From contig NZ_CP134228.1 in NCBI RefSeq assembly GCF_031656215.1, forward strand, positions 4,917,001 to 4,981,000: DNA of 64,000 bases. Reading direction: 5' to 3'. The notes beneath the pieces were generated by a model. It worked only from the letters and a program-made list of their open reading frames with translations. It did not search any database and had not been told where the DNA came from. The stretch is from Mesorhizobium koreense. Its GTDB lineage: Bacteria; Pseudomonadota; Alphaproteobacteria; Rhizobiales; Rhizobiaceae. Numbering within the stretch: the first letter of the stretch is position 1; each line of letters begins with the position of its first letter. The translations under genes were made by a program, and so were the position numbers. Positions 9,271 to 16,816 of this stretch are shown one piece after another.

Positions 9271-10062
9271 ATGAGCGAACAGGCCGTACTTAACGATCGC
9301 CGCGACGGATATTCGGTGCTGACGCTCAACCGTCCGGACAGGCTCAACTCCTTCAATGTGGAGCAGCACGAGCAGTTGCGGGCCGCGCTTGAGGAATGCG
9401 CGACCGACGAGAGCTGCCGCGCCGTGGTGCTGACCGGGGCGGGACGCGGTTTCTGCGCCGGCCAGGACCTTGCCGACCGCGATCCGGCCATGCTGGGCGA
9501 GGCTCCCGACCTCTCTAAGACGCTGGCGACCTATTACAGCCCGCTCATCCGCCTGCTGAGATCAATGGAAAAGCCGGTGATATGCGCGGTGAACGGCGTT
9601 GCCGCCGGCGCGGGCGCCAATATCGCTCTTGCATGCGACATCGTGCTTGCCGCGAAATCGGCGAAATTCATCCAGGCCTTCTCCAAGATCGGGCTCATCC
9701 CCGACGCCGGCGGCACATATTGGCTGACACGGCATCTCGGCGAAGCGCGCGCCAAGGCGCTGGCGCTGACCGCCTGGCCGCTTTCCGCCGAGGAGGCGGC
9801 GGACTGGGGGTTGATCTGGCGCGCCGTCGACGATGCCGAATTGATGGCGGAGGCGATCGCGCTCGCAGAGGCGTTCGCCAAGGGGCCGACCCGTGGTTAT
9901 GCGCTGACCAAGGAAGCGATCCAGGCCGCGTCGACCAATTCGCTCGACCAGCAGTTGGAGCTCGAGGGGCAATTGCAGCGCGAGGCCGGGCTGACGGAAG
10001 ACTACAAGGAAGGCGTTTCGGCCTTCCTGCAGAAGCGCCAGCCGAATTTCACGGGGCGGTGA
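9271..10062 (+). CDS. paaG: Enoyl-CoA hydratase/isomerase, PaaG-like
   Basis: A 263-residue crotonase-superfamily enzyme starting MSEQAVLNDR after a strong gggaggag ribosome-binding site. It has the oxyanion-hole segments (GRGFCAGQDL and NGVAAGAGANIALACD) and the segment SKIGLIPDAGGTYWLTRHLGEARAKALALT. That segment, the ending FLQKRQPNFTGR and the length are close to PaaG, the 1,2-epoxyphenylacetyl-CoA isomerase. No other phenylacetate genes are nearby, so it may instead act as a general enoyl-CoA hydratase or isomerase. It could supply the acyl-CoA dehydrogenase pathway encoded just downstream. Confidence 0.82.
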   Translation: MSEQAVLNDRRDGYSVLTLNRPDRLNSFNVEQHEQLRAALEECATDESCRAVVLTGAGRGFCAGQDLADRDPAMLGEAPDLSKTLATYYSPLIRLLRSMEKPVICAVNGVAAGAGANIALACDIVLAAKSAKFIQAFSKIGLIPDAGGTYWLTRHLGEARAKALALTAWPLSAEEAADWGLIWRAVDDAELMAEAIALAEAFAKGPTRGYALTKEAIQAASTNSLDQQLELEGQLQREAGLTEDYKEGVSAFLQKRQPNFTGR

Positions 10063-10090
10063 AAAAGCGGCTAAGCCGCCCGATGCTCGT

Positions 10091-10223
10091 TGCGTCCTTC
10101 GAGGCTTTACTTCGCAAAGCACCTGAGGATGAGGACCGTTAGAGCCGTTCAGCGCTACAGAACGGCGAGCACAGACCTCCCTCATCCTGAGGTGCTTTGC
10201 GAAGCAAAGCCTCGAAGGACGCA
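10091..10223. repeat. Inverted pair of intergenic palindromic repeats
   Basis: Two copies of a roughly 44-base element, at 10091-10134 and 10179-10223, lie in opposite orientation between paaG and coxG. The ends are gcgtccttcgaggct and cacctcaggatgagg. The middle of each copy (ttcgcaaagc) can pair internally, and the two copies together can form a long stem. The same element recurs at 26150-26387, 62063-62284 and 63625-63802. The pair may act as a transcription end for the convergent paaG and coxG genes. Confidence 0.85.
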
Positions 10224-10253
10224 ACCAACATCAAGCGAACTTGAGCACGGGAC

Positions 10254-10709
10254 TTATTTCTCGCCACTCACCTTCTTGTTGAAGGTGTCGAAGAACTGGC
10301 CGGCGAGTTTCTTCGAGGTCGAGTTGATCAGCCGGCTGCCGAGCTGGGCCATCTTGCCGCCGACATCGGCCTTCGCCGTATAGGTCAGGACAGTGGCGGC
10401 AGCACCGTCCTCCTTCAGCGTCACGTCGGCGCCGCCCTTGGCGAAGCCGGCGATGCCGCCCTTCCCTTCGCCCTGGATGGTGTAGGAATGCGGCGGCTTC
10501 AAATTCTTCAATTCGACCGCGCCCTGGAATTTCGCCTTGATCGGACCGATCTTCAGCGTCACCACGGCTTCGAGGTTGGTGTCCGACTTCTTCTCCAGGC
10601 TCTCGCAGCCCGGAATGCATGCCTTCAGCACCTCAGGATCGTTCAGCGCTTCCCAGACTTTCTGGATCGGCGCCTCGATGCGCTCCTCGCCCTGCATGTC
10701 CATTGCCAT
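10254..10709 (-). CDS. CoxG-like SRPBCC-fold protein (carbon monoxide dehydrogenase subunit G family)
   Basis: A 151-residue protein (MAMDMQGEERIEAPIQKVWE...) of the START/SRPBCC superfamily, CoxG branch, with the family pattern NDPEVLKACIPGCESLEK. CoxG proteins help assemble or anchor molybdenum CO-dehydrogenase-type enzymes, but no cox structural genes are here. A strong aggaggaag ribosome-binding site precedes the ATG. It diverges from an acyl-CoA dehydrogenase gene. In this context it may bind a hydrophobic ligand; no more can be said. Confidence 0.85.
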   Translation of the reverse strand: MAMDMQGEERIEAPIQKVWEALNDPEVLKACIPGCESLEKKSDTNLEAVVTLKIGPIKAKFQGAVELKNLKPPHSYTIQGEGKGGIAGFAKGGADVTLKEDGAAATVLTYTAKADVGGKMAQLGSRLINSTSKKLAGQFFDTFNKKVSGEK

Positions 10710-11026
10710 GACGCTTCCTCCTGCTGGTCGACAAGAGGAACTATCGCATGGCCGGAGAACTGTCTATCGCACCAAGGTGCAGGGCGGCGGCCGACGATCG
10801 CGCTAAGCTCGACATCGCCAGCAGCGTTGCTGCGAAGTGATCACCGTGCGCGAAAATCGATGCTGTTCGAGCCGAATTTCCACTGCTAGCCTTCCAATTG
10901 CCGGGAACGCAGAACTGCGCAGTCTCCCGGCCAATGCGCCAGCATCCAGGAAATCGGCGATCCGACAGGGCGGCATGCATCATGCCGTGGCTCTATATTC
11001 GCGCGCCGGTCATAGAGGAACGTTTG
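10710..11026. promoter_or_regulatory. Intergenic region with a nested inverted repeat
   Basis: This 317-base divergent gap between coxG and the acyl-CoA dehydrogenase has no supported gene. It holds an imperfect inverted repeat at 10897-10934: attgccggga on the left and tcccggccaat on the right, with the perfect 10-base palindrome actgcgcagt (10914-10923) between the arms. The symmetry suggests an operator or an RNA hairpin. The nearby LysR regulator is one candidate binder. No convincing sigma-70 hexamers were found for either gene. Confidence 0.35.
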
Positions 11027-12211
11027 ATGATCGAATTCGTGTTGAGCGACGAACAGCGACAGGTCAGGGATACGATCCGGCGGTTCGTCGAAAACGAGAT
11101 AATGCCACTTGAAAGCGTCTTGATCCGCCGCGAAATCGAGGGTGGACACGGCGCGAGTCCGGGCCTGACGGGCGGCGAGATGCGGGCTCTGCAGGAGAAA
11201 GCGCAGGCGCTGGGCTTCTGGGGCATCGATCTTCCGAGCGAATATGGTGGCGCCGACCTAGACCCCGTGACGCAAGCACTCATCCACGAGGAGCTTGGAC
11301 GTTCTATCGTCGATTTCCAGTTCGGTGGCTCGGTTCTACCGGCGCTCTTCAGTTGCGACGAGGCTCAGAAAGACACCTATCTGCTGCCGACCATTCAGGG
11401 CGAGCGGGTGTCATGTATCGCCATCTCCGAATCGGGATCCGGATCCGACGCGAAGGCCATGCGCACGACCGCCGTCAGGGATGCGGATGGCTGGGTCATC
11501 AACGGCGAAAAGACCTGGATCACGCGGGGTGATATAGCAGACTACGTCATTCTCTTCGCTCGCACGCCAAACGAGGGCGACCCCAACGGCATCACCTGCT
11601 TCCTGGTGGACCGCGACGCCGGATGGACATCGGCACCGATCCCCGTGATGGGCAGCCGCGACAAGATCGGATCGCTGTTCTTCAACGATGTCAGGGTGCC
11701 CGGAACGGCCGTGCTCGGGACAGTCAACCGAGGTTTCGACCATGCCATGCCTTTTATCTACCGAAACCGGGCCTTCGTCCTTTCGGCAAAGAATCTCGGC
11801 GCAATGACCCGGATGATCGAACTGACCCTCGAATGGGCAAAGGGAAGGAAGGTCTTCGGCAAGCTGCTCGCCGACCGGGACAATATCGTCCAGGCGGTCG
11901 CCGAACTCGAACTGGAATTGAGGAGCAGCAAGTTGATGGTCTATCATGCGGCCGCCAAGGCGGCGCAAGGCGGTGACTACCGCCATGAGGCATGCACCGT
12001 GAAAGCGTATGTCGCGCGCGCCGCCAATCGTGTGGCGGATCGTGCCCTGCAAATCCACGGGGCCATGGGCTACGCGAAGGAAAGCGTGGTCGAGCGATGG
12101 TACCGCGACCTGCGGGTAGAGCGCATCTACGACGGGTCGGACGAAGTCAATCTTGCGAATGTGGCGCGCAATCTGTTCCGTGGCTATGCGCGGCCCGGCG
12201 ACATGTTCTAG
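11027..12211 (+). CDS. Acyl-CoA dehydrogenase
   Basis: A FAD enzyme of 394 residues that introduces the alpha-beta double bond into an acyl-CoA. It has the usual N-terminal helical domain, a middle beta domain with GSGSDAKAMRTTAVRDADGWVINGEK (key part VINGEKTWIT) and a C-terminal domain with QIHGAMGYAKES and the final segment YDGSDEVNLANVARNLFRGY. The start at 11027 follows a gagga ribosome-binding site. The stop codon shares the four bases CTAG with the stop of the convergent LysR gene. The substrate is not predictable; the LysR neighbour is the likely regulator. Confidence 0.9.
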   Translation: MIEFVLSDEQRQVRDTIRRFVENEIMPLESVLIRREIEGGHGASPGLTGGEMRALQEKAQALGFWGIDLPSEYGGADLDPVTQALIHEELGRSIVDFQFGGSVLPALFSCDEAQKDTYLLPTIQGERVSCIAISESGSGSDAKAMRTTAVRDADGWVINGEKTWITRGDIADYVILFARTPNEGDPNGITCFLVDRDAGWTSAPIPVMGSRDKIGSLFFNDVRVPGTAVLGTVNRGFDHAMPFIYRNRAFVLSAKNLGAMTRMIELTLEWAKGRKVFGKLLADRDNIVQAVAELELELRSSKLMVYHAAAKAAQGGDYRHEACTVKAYVARAANRVADRALQIHGAMGYAKESVVERWYRDLRVERIYDGSDEVNLANVARNLFRGYARPGDMF

Positions 12212-13146
12212 GCCCGCTTGCCGGCCAGCGGCAAGGCGTCAAGCTCGCGCTGCATTGAATCGAAGAAAACCGACAGGCGATCGGAAACGACGCGAACCGG
12301 CGGCGAGGCGCTCGCGATGCTCGAAACGAATAGTCCGATGCCGGACGTCGGCGGAGCGGAAGCTTCAAGCGGTATCCACACGAACGAGCCCTGCTTTATT
12401 TCGTCGATGAAGCTGACCGGCGTGAAAAATCCAATGCCAAGACCCTGGCGGATGGCAGCGAGCATCACCGACATGGAATTGGTGACAAGGCGGGGCGCGA
12501 ACTTCGCCCCGGTTTCCGGAAATTCGGTTTCGACCAGCGGACTAATGACCCATCTGTCGGAAAACATCGCGACGGAATGAGCCGCGCATTCGGTCAGGGT
12601 CACAGCCTTGCGCTTGGCCAGCGGATGGTCGGAGCGCATGACGGCGCCGATCGAGGTGTCGACCTTCGCCTGCAAGTCGAACTCGCGGTGGCGGCTATCT
12701 AGAAAAAGGATGCCGATGTCGAAATTCTTGGCCCTCAACTGCTCGAGGGCATCGCCAGGATTGGCGTCGACGACATGCATATCGATGCCAGGATAGGCAT
12801 GCGCGATCGTCTCCATCGCCCTGGGAAACGCGTATTCTATCATCGACCCGATGCCGATGATCCGAACGGTGCCGCGAACCTCCCCGGAAATGCTTGCGAT
12901 TTCGTCGAGCGTCCGCTGATAACCCACGAGCGTCTCGCGGGCGTGCCGAAGCATCAACTCACCGGCCGACGTCAGGCACATGCCCTTGGCGGATCGATCG
13001 AAGAGGCGGACGCCGATATCGCGTTCTACATTGAGAACCTGACGGTTTACCGCCGAGGAGGCAACGTTAAGCGCTTCCGCGGCGCGCCTGATGGAGCCGA
13101 ATTCGGCGACCTTGATTAGATACCGCAACGCGGATGCATGGATCAC
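12208..13146 (-). CDS. LysR-family transcriptional regulator
   Basis: A 312-residue regulator with an N-terminal winged HTH (IKVAEFGSIRRAAEALNVAS, then SAVNRQV) and a C-terminal substrate-binding fold. I chose the GTG at 13144-13146, because the LysR fold begins right after it and an aaggaaac ribosome-binding site precedes it. It is convergent with the acyl-CoA dehydrogenase and ends in the same CTAG. The effector is unknown, though an acyl-CoA or related acid would fit. Its promoter carries direct GTGCAC repeats (see 13193-13237). Confidence 0.9.
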   Translation of the reverse strand: MIHASALRYLIKVAEFGSIRRAAEALNVASSAVNRQVLNVERDIGVRLFDRSAKGMCLTSAGELMLRHARETLVGYQRTLDEIASISGEVRGTVRIIGIGSMIEYAFPRAMETIAHAYPGIDMHVVDANPGDALEQLRAKNFDIGILFLDSRHREFDLQAKVDTSIGAVMRSDHPLAKRKAVTLTECAAHSVAMFSDRWVISPLVETEFPETGAKFAPRLVTNSMSVMLAAIRQGLGIGFFTPVSFIDEIKQGSFVWIPLEASAPPTSGIGLFVSSIASASPPVRVVSDRLSVFFDSMQRELDALPLAGKRA

Positions 13147-13192
13147 AGGCCGTTTCCTTCGTCGATATACCGGGAGGCAGGCGCTGCCAAAA

Positions 13193-13237
13193 ATCGTGCA
13201 CAAACCTAGTATCGTGCACAAAATTGGAACGCGTCAA
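13193..13237 (-). promoter_or_regulatory. Predicted lysR promoter with two direct GTGCAC repeats
   Basis: Read on the minus strand, TTGACG (13232-13237) and GATACT (13208-13213) are 18 bases apart, a plausible sigma-70 pair about 55 bases before the GTG start. Two identical 12-mers, atcgtgcacaaa on the plus strand at 13193-13204 and 13211-13222, repeat with an 18-base period. The upstream copy overlaps the -10 element. Such a layout suits an autoregulatory site. Both copies contain the palindrome GTGCAC. Confidence 0.45.
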
Positions 13238-13357
13238 GTTTTGGCCCACACGCATGACCTTGCCTGTGACCTGCGAAGGCAAAGGCATCGTCGCCGAGAG
13301 ACGAGAAAGTGCGGCTGCAAGATCGCTGAAATCAAACGCGACGGCTTCGAAACCGGT

Positions 13358-14953
13358 TCACCCCGCCGGGCGCGGCAGGTAGATATTCTGGAAACGCTGG
13401 CGCAGCGCCTCGTCCAGCGCGCGCGGCACGTGGCGCGGGAAGTAGGAAGAGAGGATGCGCTTCTTTTCCTCGATCGCCTTGCCGAGAAGATCGGGCTTGC
13501 CCTTCTCGGCCCATTCCTTCGGGCTGTAGCGGTCGGCGACGGCCGGATAGAAATATTCCTTCTGCATCAGTTGCAGCGTCTGGCCGTGGCCGAGATAGTG
13601 GCCGGGGCCGTTCAGGCAGACATCGGCGATGGTGTCGATGGAAAGCGCCTCGTCGCTTACTTCGATGCCGCGCACGCAACGCAGGCACTGGCCGAGCATA
13701 TCGTTGTCGGCGATCAGGCTTTCGAGGCAGAAGCCGAGCAGCGAGGCGTGCATACCGGCCGATTCATAGATGAGATTCAAACCGGAAAGGCCGGCCATGA
13801 CATTGGTAATGCCCTTCTCGTAGCCGGACTGGATGTCGGGCAGCTTCGAATCGGCCATGCCGGCGGCCGAACCGCCCGGCAGATCGTAGAATTGCGCCAT
13901 CTGGGCGCAGGCGGCGGTCAGGAGCGCCTGTTCGCCAGAGCCGCCCGACATGGCGCCGGTTCGGAGGTCGGAGACGAACGGCCAAGTGCCAAAGATCGCC
14001 GGATAGCCGGGCTTCAGCGCGTTGACATAGACCAGCCCGACCAGCACCTCGGCGACCGCCTGCACGATGGTCCCCGCGATGGCAGCCGGCGCGGTGGCGC
14101 CGGCCTGGCCGGCGGAAAGGAGCAGGATCGGGATACCGCCTTCGACACAGGCCTCCAGCACGCCGCAGGCGTCCTCGGCGAATTTCATCGGCGGCACGAC
14201 AAAGCAATTGGAATTGGAGACGAAGGGCCGGGCGCGGAACTTCTCCTCCCCACCGGCAATCATATGGAGCATCTCCAACGCGGGCGCGACGTTCTCGCGC
14301 ACGGTGAAGCTGGTCCCGACATGCTTGGAGGTGCCGGTCACGCAGGCGTAGAGCGTGTTGAAATCCATATCCAGCGGGTCGGGAATGTCGCGCGGGACCA
14401 TGGGCCGCTGGAAGAAGTGGATGTTGTCCAGGCAATCGACCATGCGGGCCGCGTCGTAGATGTCCTGGAGCTTCGATTCCCGATATTCGCGCTTTGCGAC
14501 ATCGACGACGTGCACCGCCGCGCCCGCCGTGCCGTAATGCACGCGCTTTCCCTGCACGATCATATCGTGGCGCGGATCCTGCCCGTGAAGCGTGAAATGC
14601 CGCGCGGCATTCTTGATCGTGGCAAGGACGAGATTGCGGGGAAAGCGCAGGCGCCCGTCCGGCCCAAGCTCGGCGCCGACGCGCGTGCACGCCTCTATGC
14701 AACCTGGGATGGCGTTGGCGAAACCGACCGTCTCCAGGATCGTCAGCACCGCCTCGTGGATGCGCTCTATGTCGTTCTCGCCGAGCGGCCTGTATCTGCC
14801 GCCCTCCAGGCCGGCGCGAACGGGTCGGATATCATCGGAAAGCGGCGCGGCCCTAAGTGCCCTGCGCGCCTCACGGCCGCCTGAACGTCTCGCACGGGTT
14901 TCGCTATCCGCGTCCGTTCGATCCGGCGCGGGCTTCTCCAACGCGGCTGGCAT
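13358..14953 (-). CDS. MttB-family corrinoid methyltransferase homologue (non-pyrrolysine)
   Basis: A 531-residue member of the trimethylamine methyltransferase superfamily (COG5598). Some non-pyrrolysine members, such as MtgB, demethylate glycine betaine or other quaternary amines; others have unknown substrates. Characteristic stretches include EAVLTILETVGF near the N-terminus, VHVVDVAKREYRESKLQD, and FGTWPFVSDLRTGAMSGGSGE. The frame is open throughout without an internal amber codon, so pyrrolysine is not used. I chose the ATG at 14953, with ggag 8 bases upstream, over one at 14986. No corrinoid protein gene is adjacent. The MocR gene upstream is the likely regulator. Confidence 0.87.
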   Translation of the reverse strand: MPAALEKPAPDRTDADSETRARRSGGREARRALRAAPLSDDIRPVRAGLEGGRYRPLGENDIERIHEAVLTILETVGFANAIPGCIEACTRVGAELGPDGRLRFPRNLVLATIKNAARHFTLHGQDPRHDMIVQGKRVHYGTAGAAVHVVDVAKREYRESKLQDIYDAARMVDCLDNIHFFQRPMVPRDIPDPLDMDFNTLYACVTGTSKHVGTSFTVRENVAPALEMLHMIAGGEEKFRARPFVSNSNCFVVPPMKFAEDACGVLEACVEGGIPILLLSAGQAGATAPAAIAGTIVQAVAEVLVGLVYVNALKPGYPAIFGTWPFVSDLRTGAMSGGSGEQALLTAACAQMAQFYDLPGGSAAGMADSKLPDIQSGYEKGITNVMAGLSGLNLIYESAGMHASLLGFCLESLIADNDMLGQCLRCVRGIEVSDEALSIDTIADVCLNGPGHYLGHGQTLQLMQKEYFYPAVADRYSPKEWAEKGKPDLLGKAIEEKKRILSSYFPRHVPRALDEALRQRFQNIYLPRPAG

Positions 14954-15060
14954 AATACGGCTCCATTTCCCGAAGCCCACCGCCATGGCTTTGCGCCTTT
15001 ATGCGACGGCTTCGCTCCCACTCCGCTTACGACTATGCAGCGGCGTGGGGCGCCGGAAAT

Positions 15061-15089
15061 GTGCCACCCCCCGCCGCCGGATGTACCAG
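15061..15089 (-). promoter_or_regulatory. Candidate MocR operator upstream of the MttB-family gene
   Basis: On the minus strand a CTGGTAC (15083-15089) is followed exactly 22 bases later by GTGGCAC (15061-15067), a 5/7 match. This is the same heptamer and spacing as the tandem sites at the mocR promoter (16636-16664). It lies about 110 bases upstream of the methyltransferase start and downstream of the MocR stop. MocR-type regulators bind direct repeats of this sort, so control of the methyltransferase by the neighbouring regulator is likely but unproven. Confidence 0.4.
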
Positions 15090-15110
15090 CGCCCGAGGCC
15101 TCTCGGCCGA

Positions 15111-16604
15111 TCAGGCGGCGGCGGGACGACGGCCGGCGGCGGTCGCCAGTTCGCGGATTCCGGGCTCGATATGCTGGAGCGCGATCGAAGAGATGCCGAG
15201 CCGCATGAACTGCGTGTGCCGCTCGCCGCGCGCGAAGAAACGCTTGCCCGGCTCGATTACCACGCTGCGGGCGGCGGCGGCCTCCGACAACGCGCAGGTG
15301 TCCATTCCCGGAGGCCCTTCGAGCCAGACGGAGGCGCCGCCTGCGGAATCGGTCGCGCGCCATTCCGGCAGGAAGGCATTGACGGCCTGGATCAGCCGAC
15401 GGCGGCGCTCGCCGAAGGCGGCCGACAGGCGCCTGACCAGCGCCTCGTGATGGCCGAGCGACAGGAACAGCGCCACGGCGCGCTGGTTGTTGGCCGGCGG
15501 ATGGCGCAGCATGAAGCGCCTCAGCGCTCTCAATTCCGCGATCAGGTCGGCGGGGGCGACGATGTAGCCGATGCGCAGGCCGGGCGCCAACGTCTTGGAC
15601 ATCGAGCCGACATAGATGACGCGGCCTGTGCGATCGAGGCTCTTCAGCGCCTGCTGCGGGGCATCGTCGAGCAGCTGACTGTCATAGCCGTCCTCGATGA
15701 CGATCCTGTCGCGCTCCGCGGCATCGGCCAGAAGCTGCTGCCGGCGCCGCGTGCTGAGAGGCACCATGGTCGGGCAATGATGGCTCGGCGTGACGAAGAC
15801 GAAGCCGCAATCGGCCGGCACCTCGTCCGCGACGATGCCTTCCGCATCGACGCGCACCGGCACGGTTTCGGCGCCGGCGAGGTTGAAGATCGAGCGGGCG
15901 TCCGGATAGCCGGGCTCTTCCATCGCGACCTTCGAGCCCTTTGCCATCAAAAGCGTCGCCAGCATGTAGAGCGCGTTCTGCGCACCGAGCGTGACGATGA
16001 TCTCGTCGGGATTGGCGAAGATGCCGCGCCGCGGCAGGAGCCTCGCCTGGATCTGCTCGATCAGGAGCGGATCGTCGCGATCGACCATGTCGGCGGCCCA
16101 GTTGCGGATCTCCAGCACGGCAAGCGCCATGCGGTTGCACTCGCGCCATTCGGCCGTCGGGAACAGCGCCGGATCGAACTGCCCATAGACGAAGGGATAG
16201 GAATATTTGATCCAGTTGACCTGGTTCGACGGCGATTGAAGTTCCGTCGCCGGCACCTGGCGCCTCGCCTTCCAGTCGATCATCTCGCTCGCGGGCTGCT
16301 GTCGCTGAGTGGGCTTGGCCGGAGAGGTCAGCACTTCCGGGTTGACGAAATGGCCGCGACGCTCCTTGGCGATCAGGAAACCCTGGTCCACCAGTTGCTG
16401 GAAGGCCAACACCACCGTGCCGCGCGCCACGCCGAGCTTCTCGGCCAGGATACGGCAGGACGGAAGCGGCATCGACGCGGCGATCTGGCGGTCGAGAATG
16501 GCGGCAACGATGGCCTGCCGAATCTGGGCCTGAAGGGTCTGGCCTGAGTCGGTCGAGATCCGGAAAAGTCCGGACCAGATGGCAGCATCGTTTCTGGTGG
16601 GCAT
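15111..16604 (-). CDS. MocR/PdxR-type regulator (GntR HTH fused to aminotransferase domain)
   Basis: A 497-residue pyridoxal-phosphate-dependent transcription factor. The N-terminal GntR winged helix spans about residues 20-90 (LPSCRILAEKLGVARGTVVL). After a linker comes a fold-type I aminotransferase domain whose PLP lysine lies in GSMSKTLAPGLRIGY (K337). It sits upstream of, and in line with, the MttB-family methyltransferase, the usual place for a pathway-specific regulator. Known relatives control vitamin B6, taurine, GABA and ectoine genes; the effector here may be an amine. Its promoter has tandem CTGGT(C/A)C repeats. Confidence 0.93.
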   Translation of the reverse strand: MPTRNDAAIWSGLFRISTDSGQTLQAQIRQAIVAAILDRQIAASMPLPSCRILAEKLGVARGTVVLAFQQLVDQGFLIAKERRGHFVNPEVLTSPAKPTQRQQPASEMIDWKARRQVPATELQSPSNQVNWIKYSYPFVYGQFDPALFPTAEWRECNRMALAVLEIRNWAADMVDRDDPLLIEQIQARLLPRRGIFANPDEIIVTLGAQNALYMLATLLMAKGSKVAMEEPGYPDARSIFNLAGAETVPVRVDAEGIVADEVPADCGFVFVTPSHHCPTMVPLSTRRRQQLLADAAERDRIVIEDGYDSQLLDDAPQQALKSLDRTGRVIYVGSMSKTLAPGLRIGYIVAPADLIAELRALRRFMLRHPPANNQRAVALFLSLGHHEALVRRLSAAFGERRRRLIQAVNAFLPEWRATDSAGGASVWLEGPPGMDTCALSEAAAARSVVIEPGKRFFARGERHTQFMRLGISSIALQHIEPGIRELATAAGRRPAAA

Positions 16605-16626
16605 GTCGCGTTCCTTTCAGGCCGGG

Positions 16627-16664
16627 ACATTAGCCCTGGTCCGATCAATCATCAAGACTGGTAC
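16627..16664 (-). promoter_or_regulatory. Predicted mocR promoter with tandem CTGGTCC/CTGGTAC sites
   Basis: Minus-strand hexamers TTGATG (16650-16655) and TAATGT (16627-16632) are separated by 17 bases, just upstream of the MocR gene. Plus-strand heptamers CTGGTCC (16636-16642) and CTGGTAC (16658-16664) form a direct repeat with a 22-base period, two helical turns. One lies between the hexamers and one upstream of the -35. This matches the direct-repeat operators known for MocR regulators and suggests autoregulation. Confidence 0.55.
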
Positions 16665-16816
16665 AAGGCCTTGCGCCACACTTTTTGACGACCATAGGCG
16701 TGGTTAGGCCAGCACGGCGACTTTCCGTCCTGCCTTCAGCGCACTATTGTTCTCGCGCGAACGCACGATTTCGAAAGTCCGCGCCGTGCGAAACAAGGCG
16801 AAAACGGGAGCATACA

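Noticed and set aside
10254-10709. A carbon monoxide dehydrogenase operon
   Set aside because: CoxG-family proteins occur widely outside cox operons, and no coxM, S or L genes are present.
13358-14953. Pyrrolysine use in the MttB-family gene
   Set aside because: Pyrrolysine-type MttB has an in-frame amber codon. This gene has none and reads through as one continuous frame, so it belongs to the non-pyrrolysine group.
14592-16547. A 651-codon plus-strand open frame over the MocR and methyltransferase genes
   Set aside because: It spans two well-recognised minus-strand genes and the gap between them, with no motif or ribosome-binding site.
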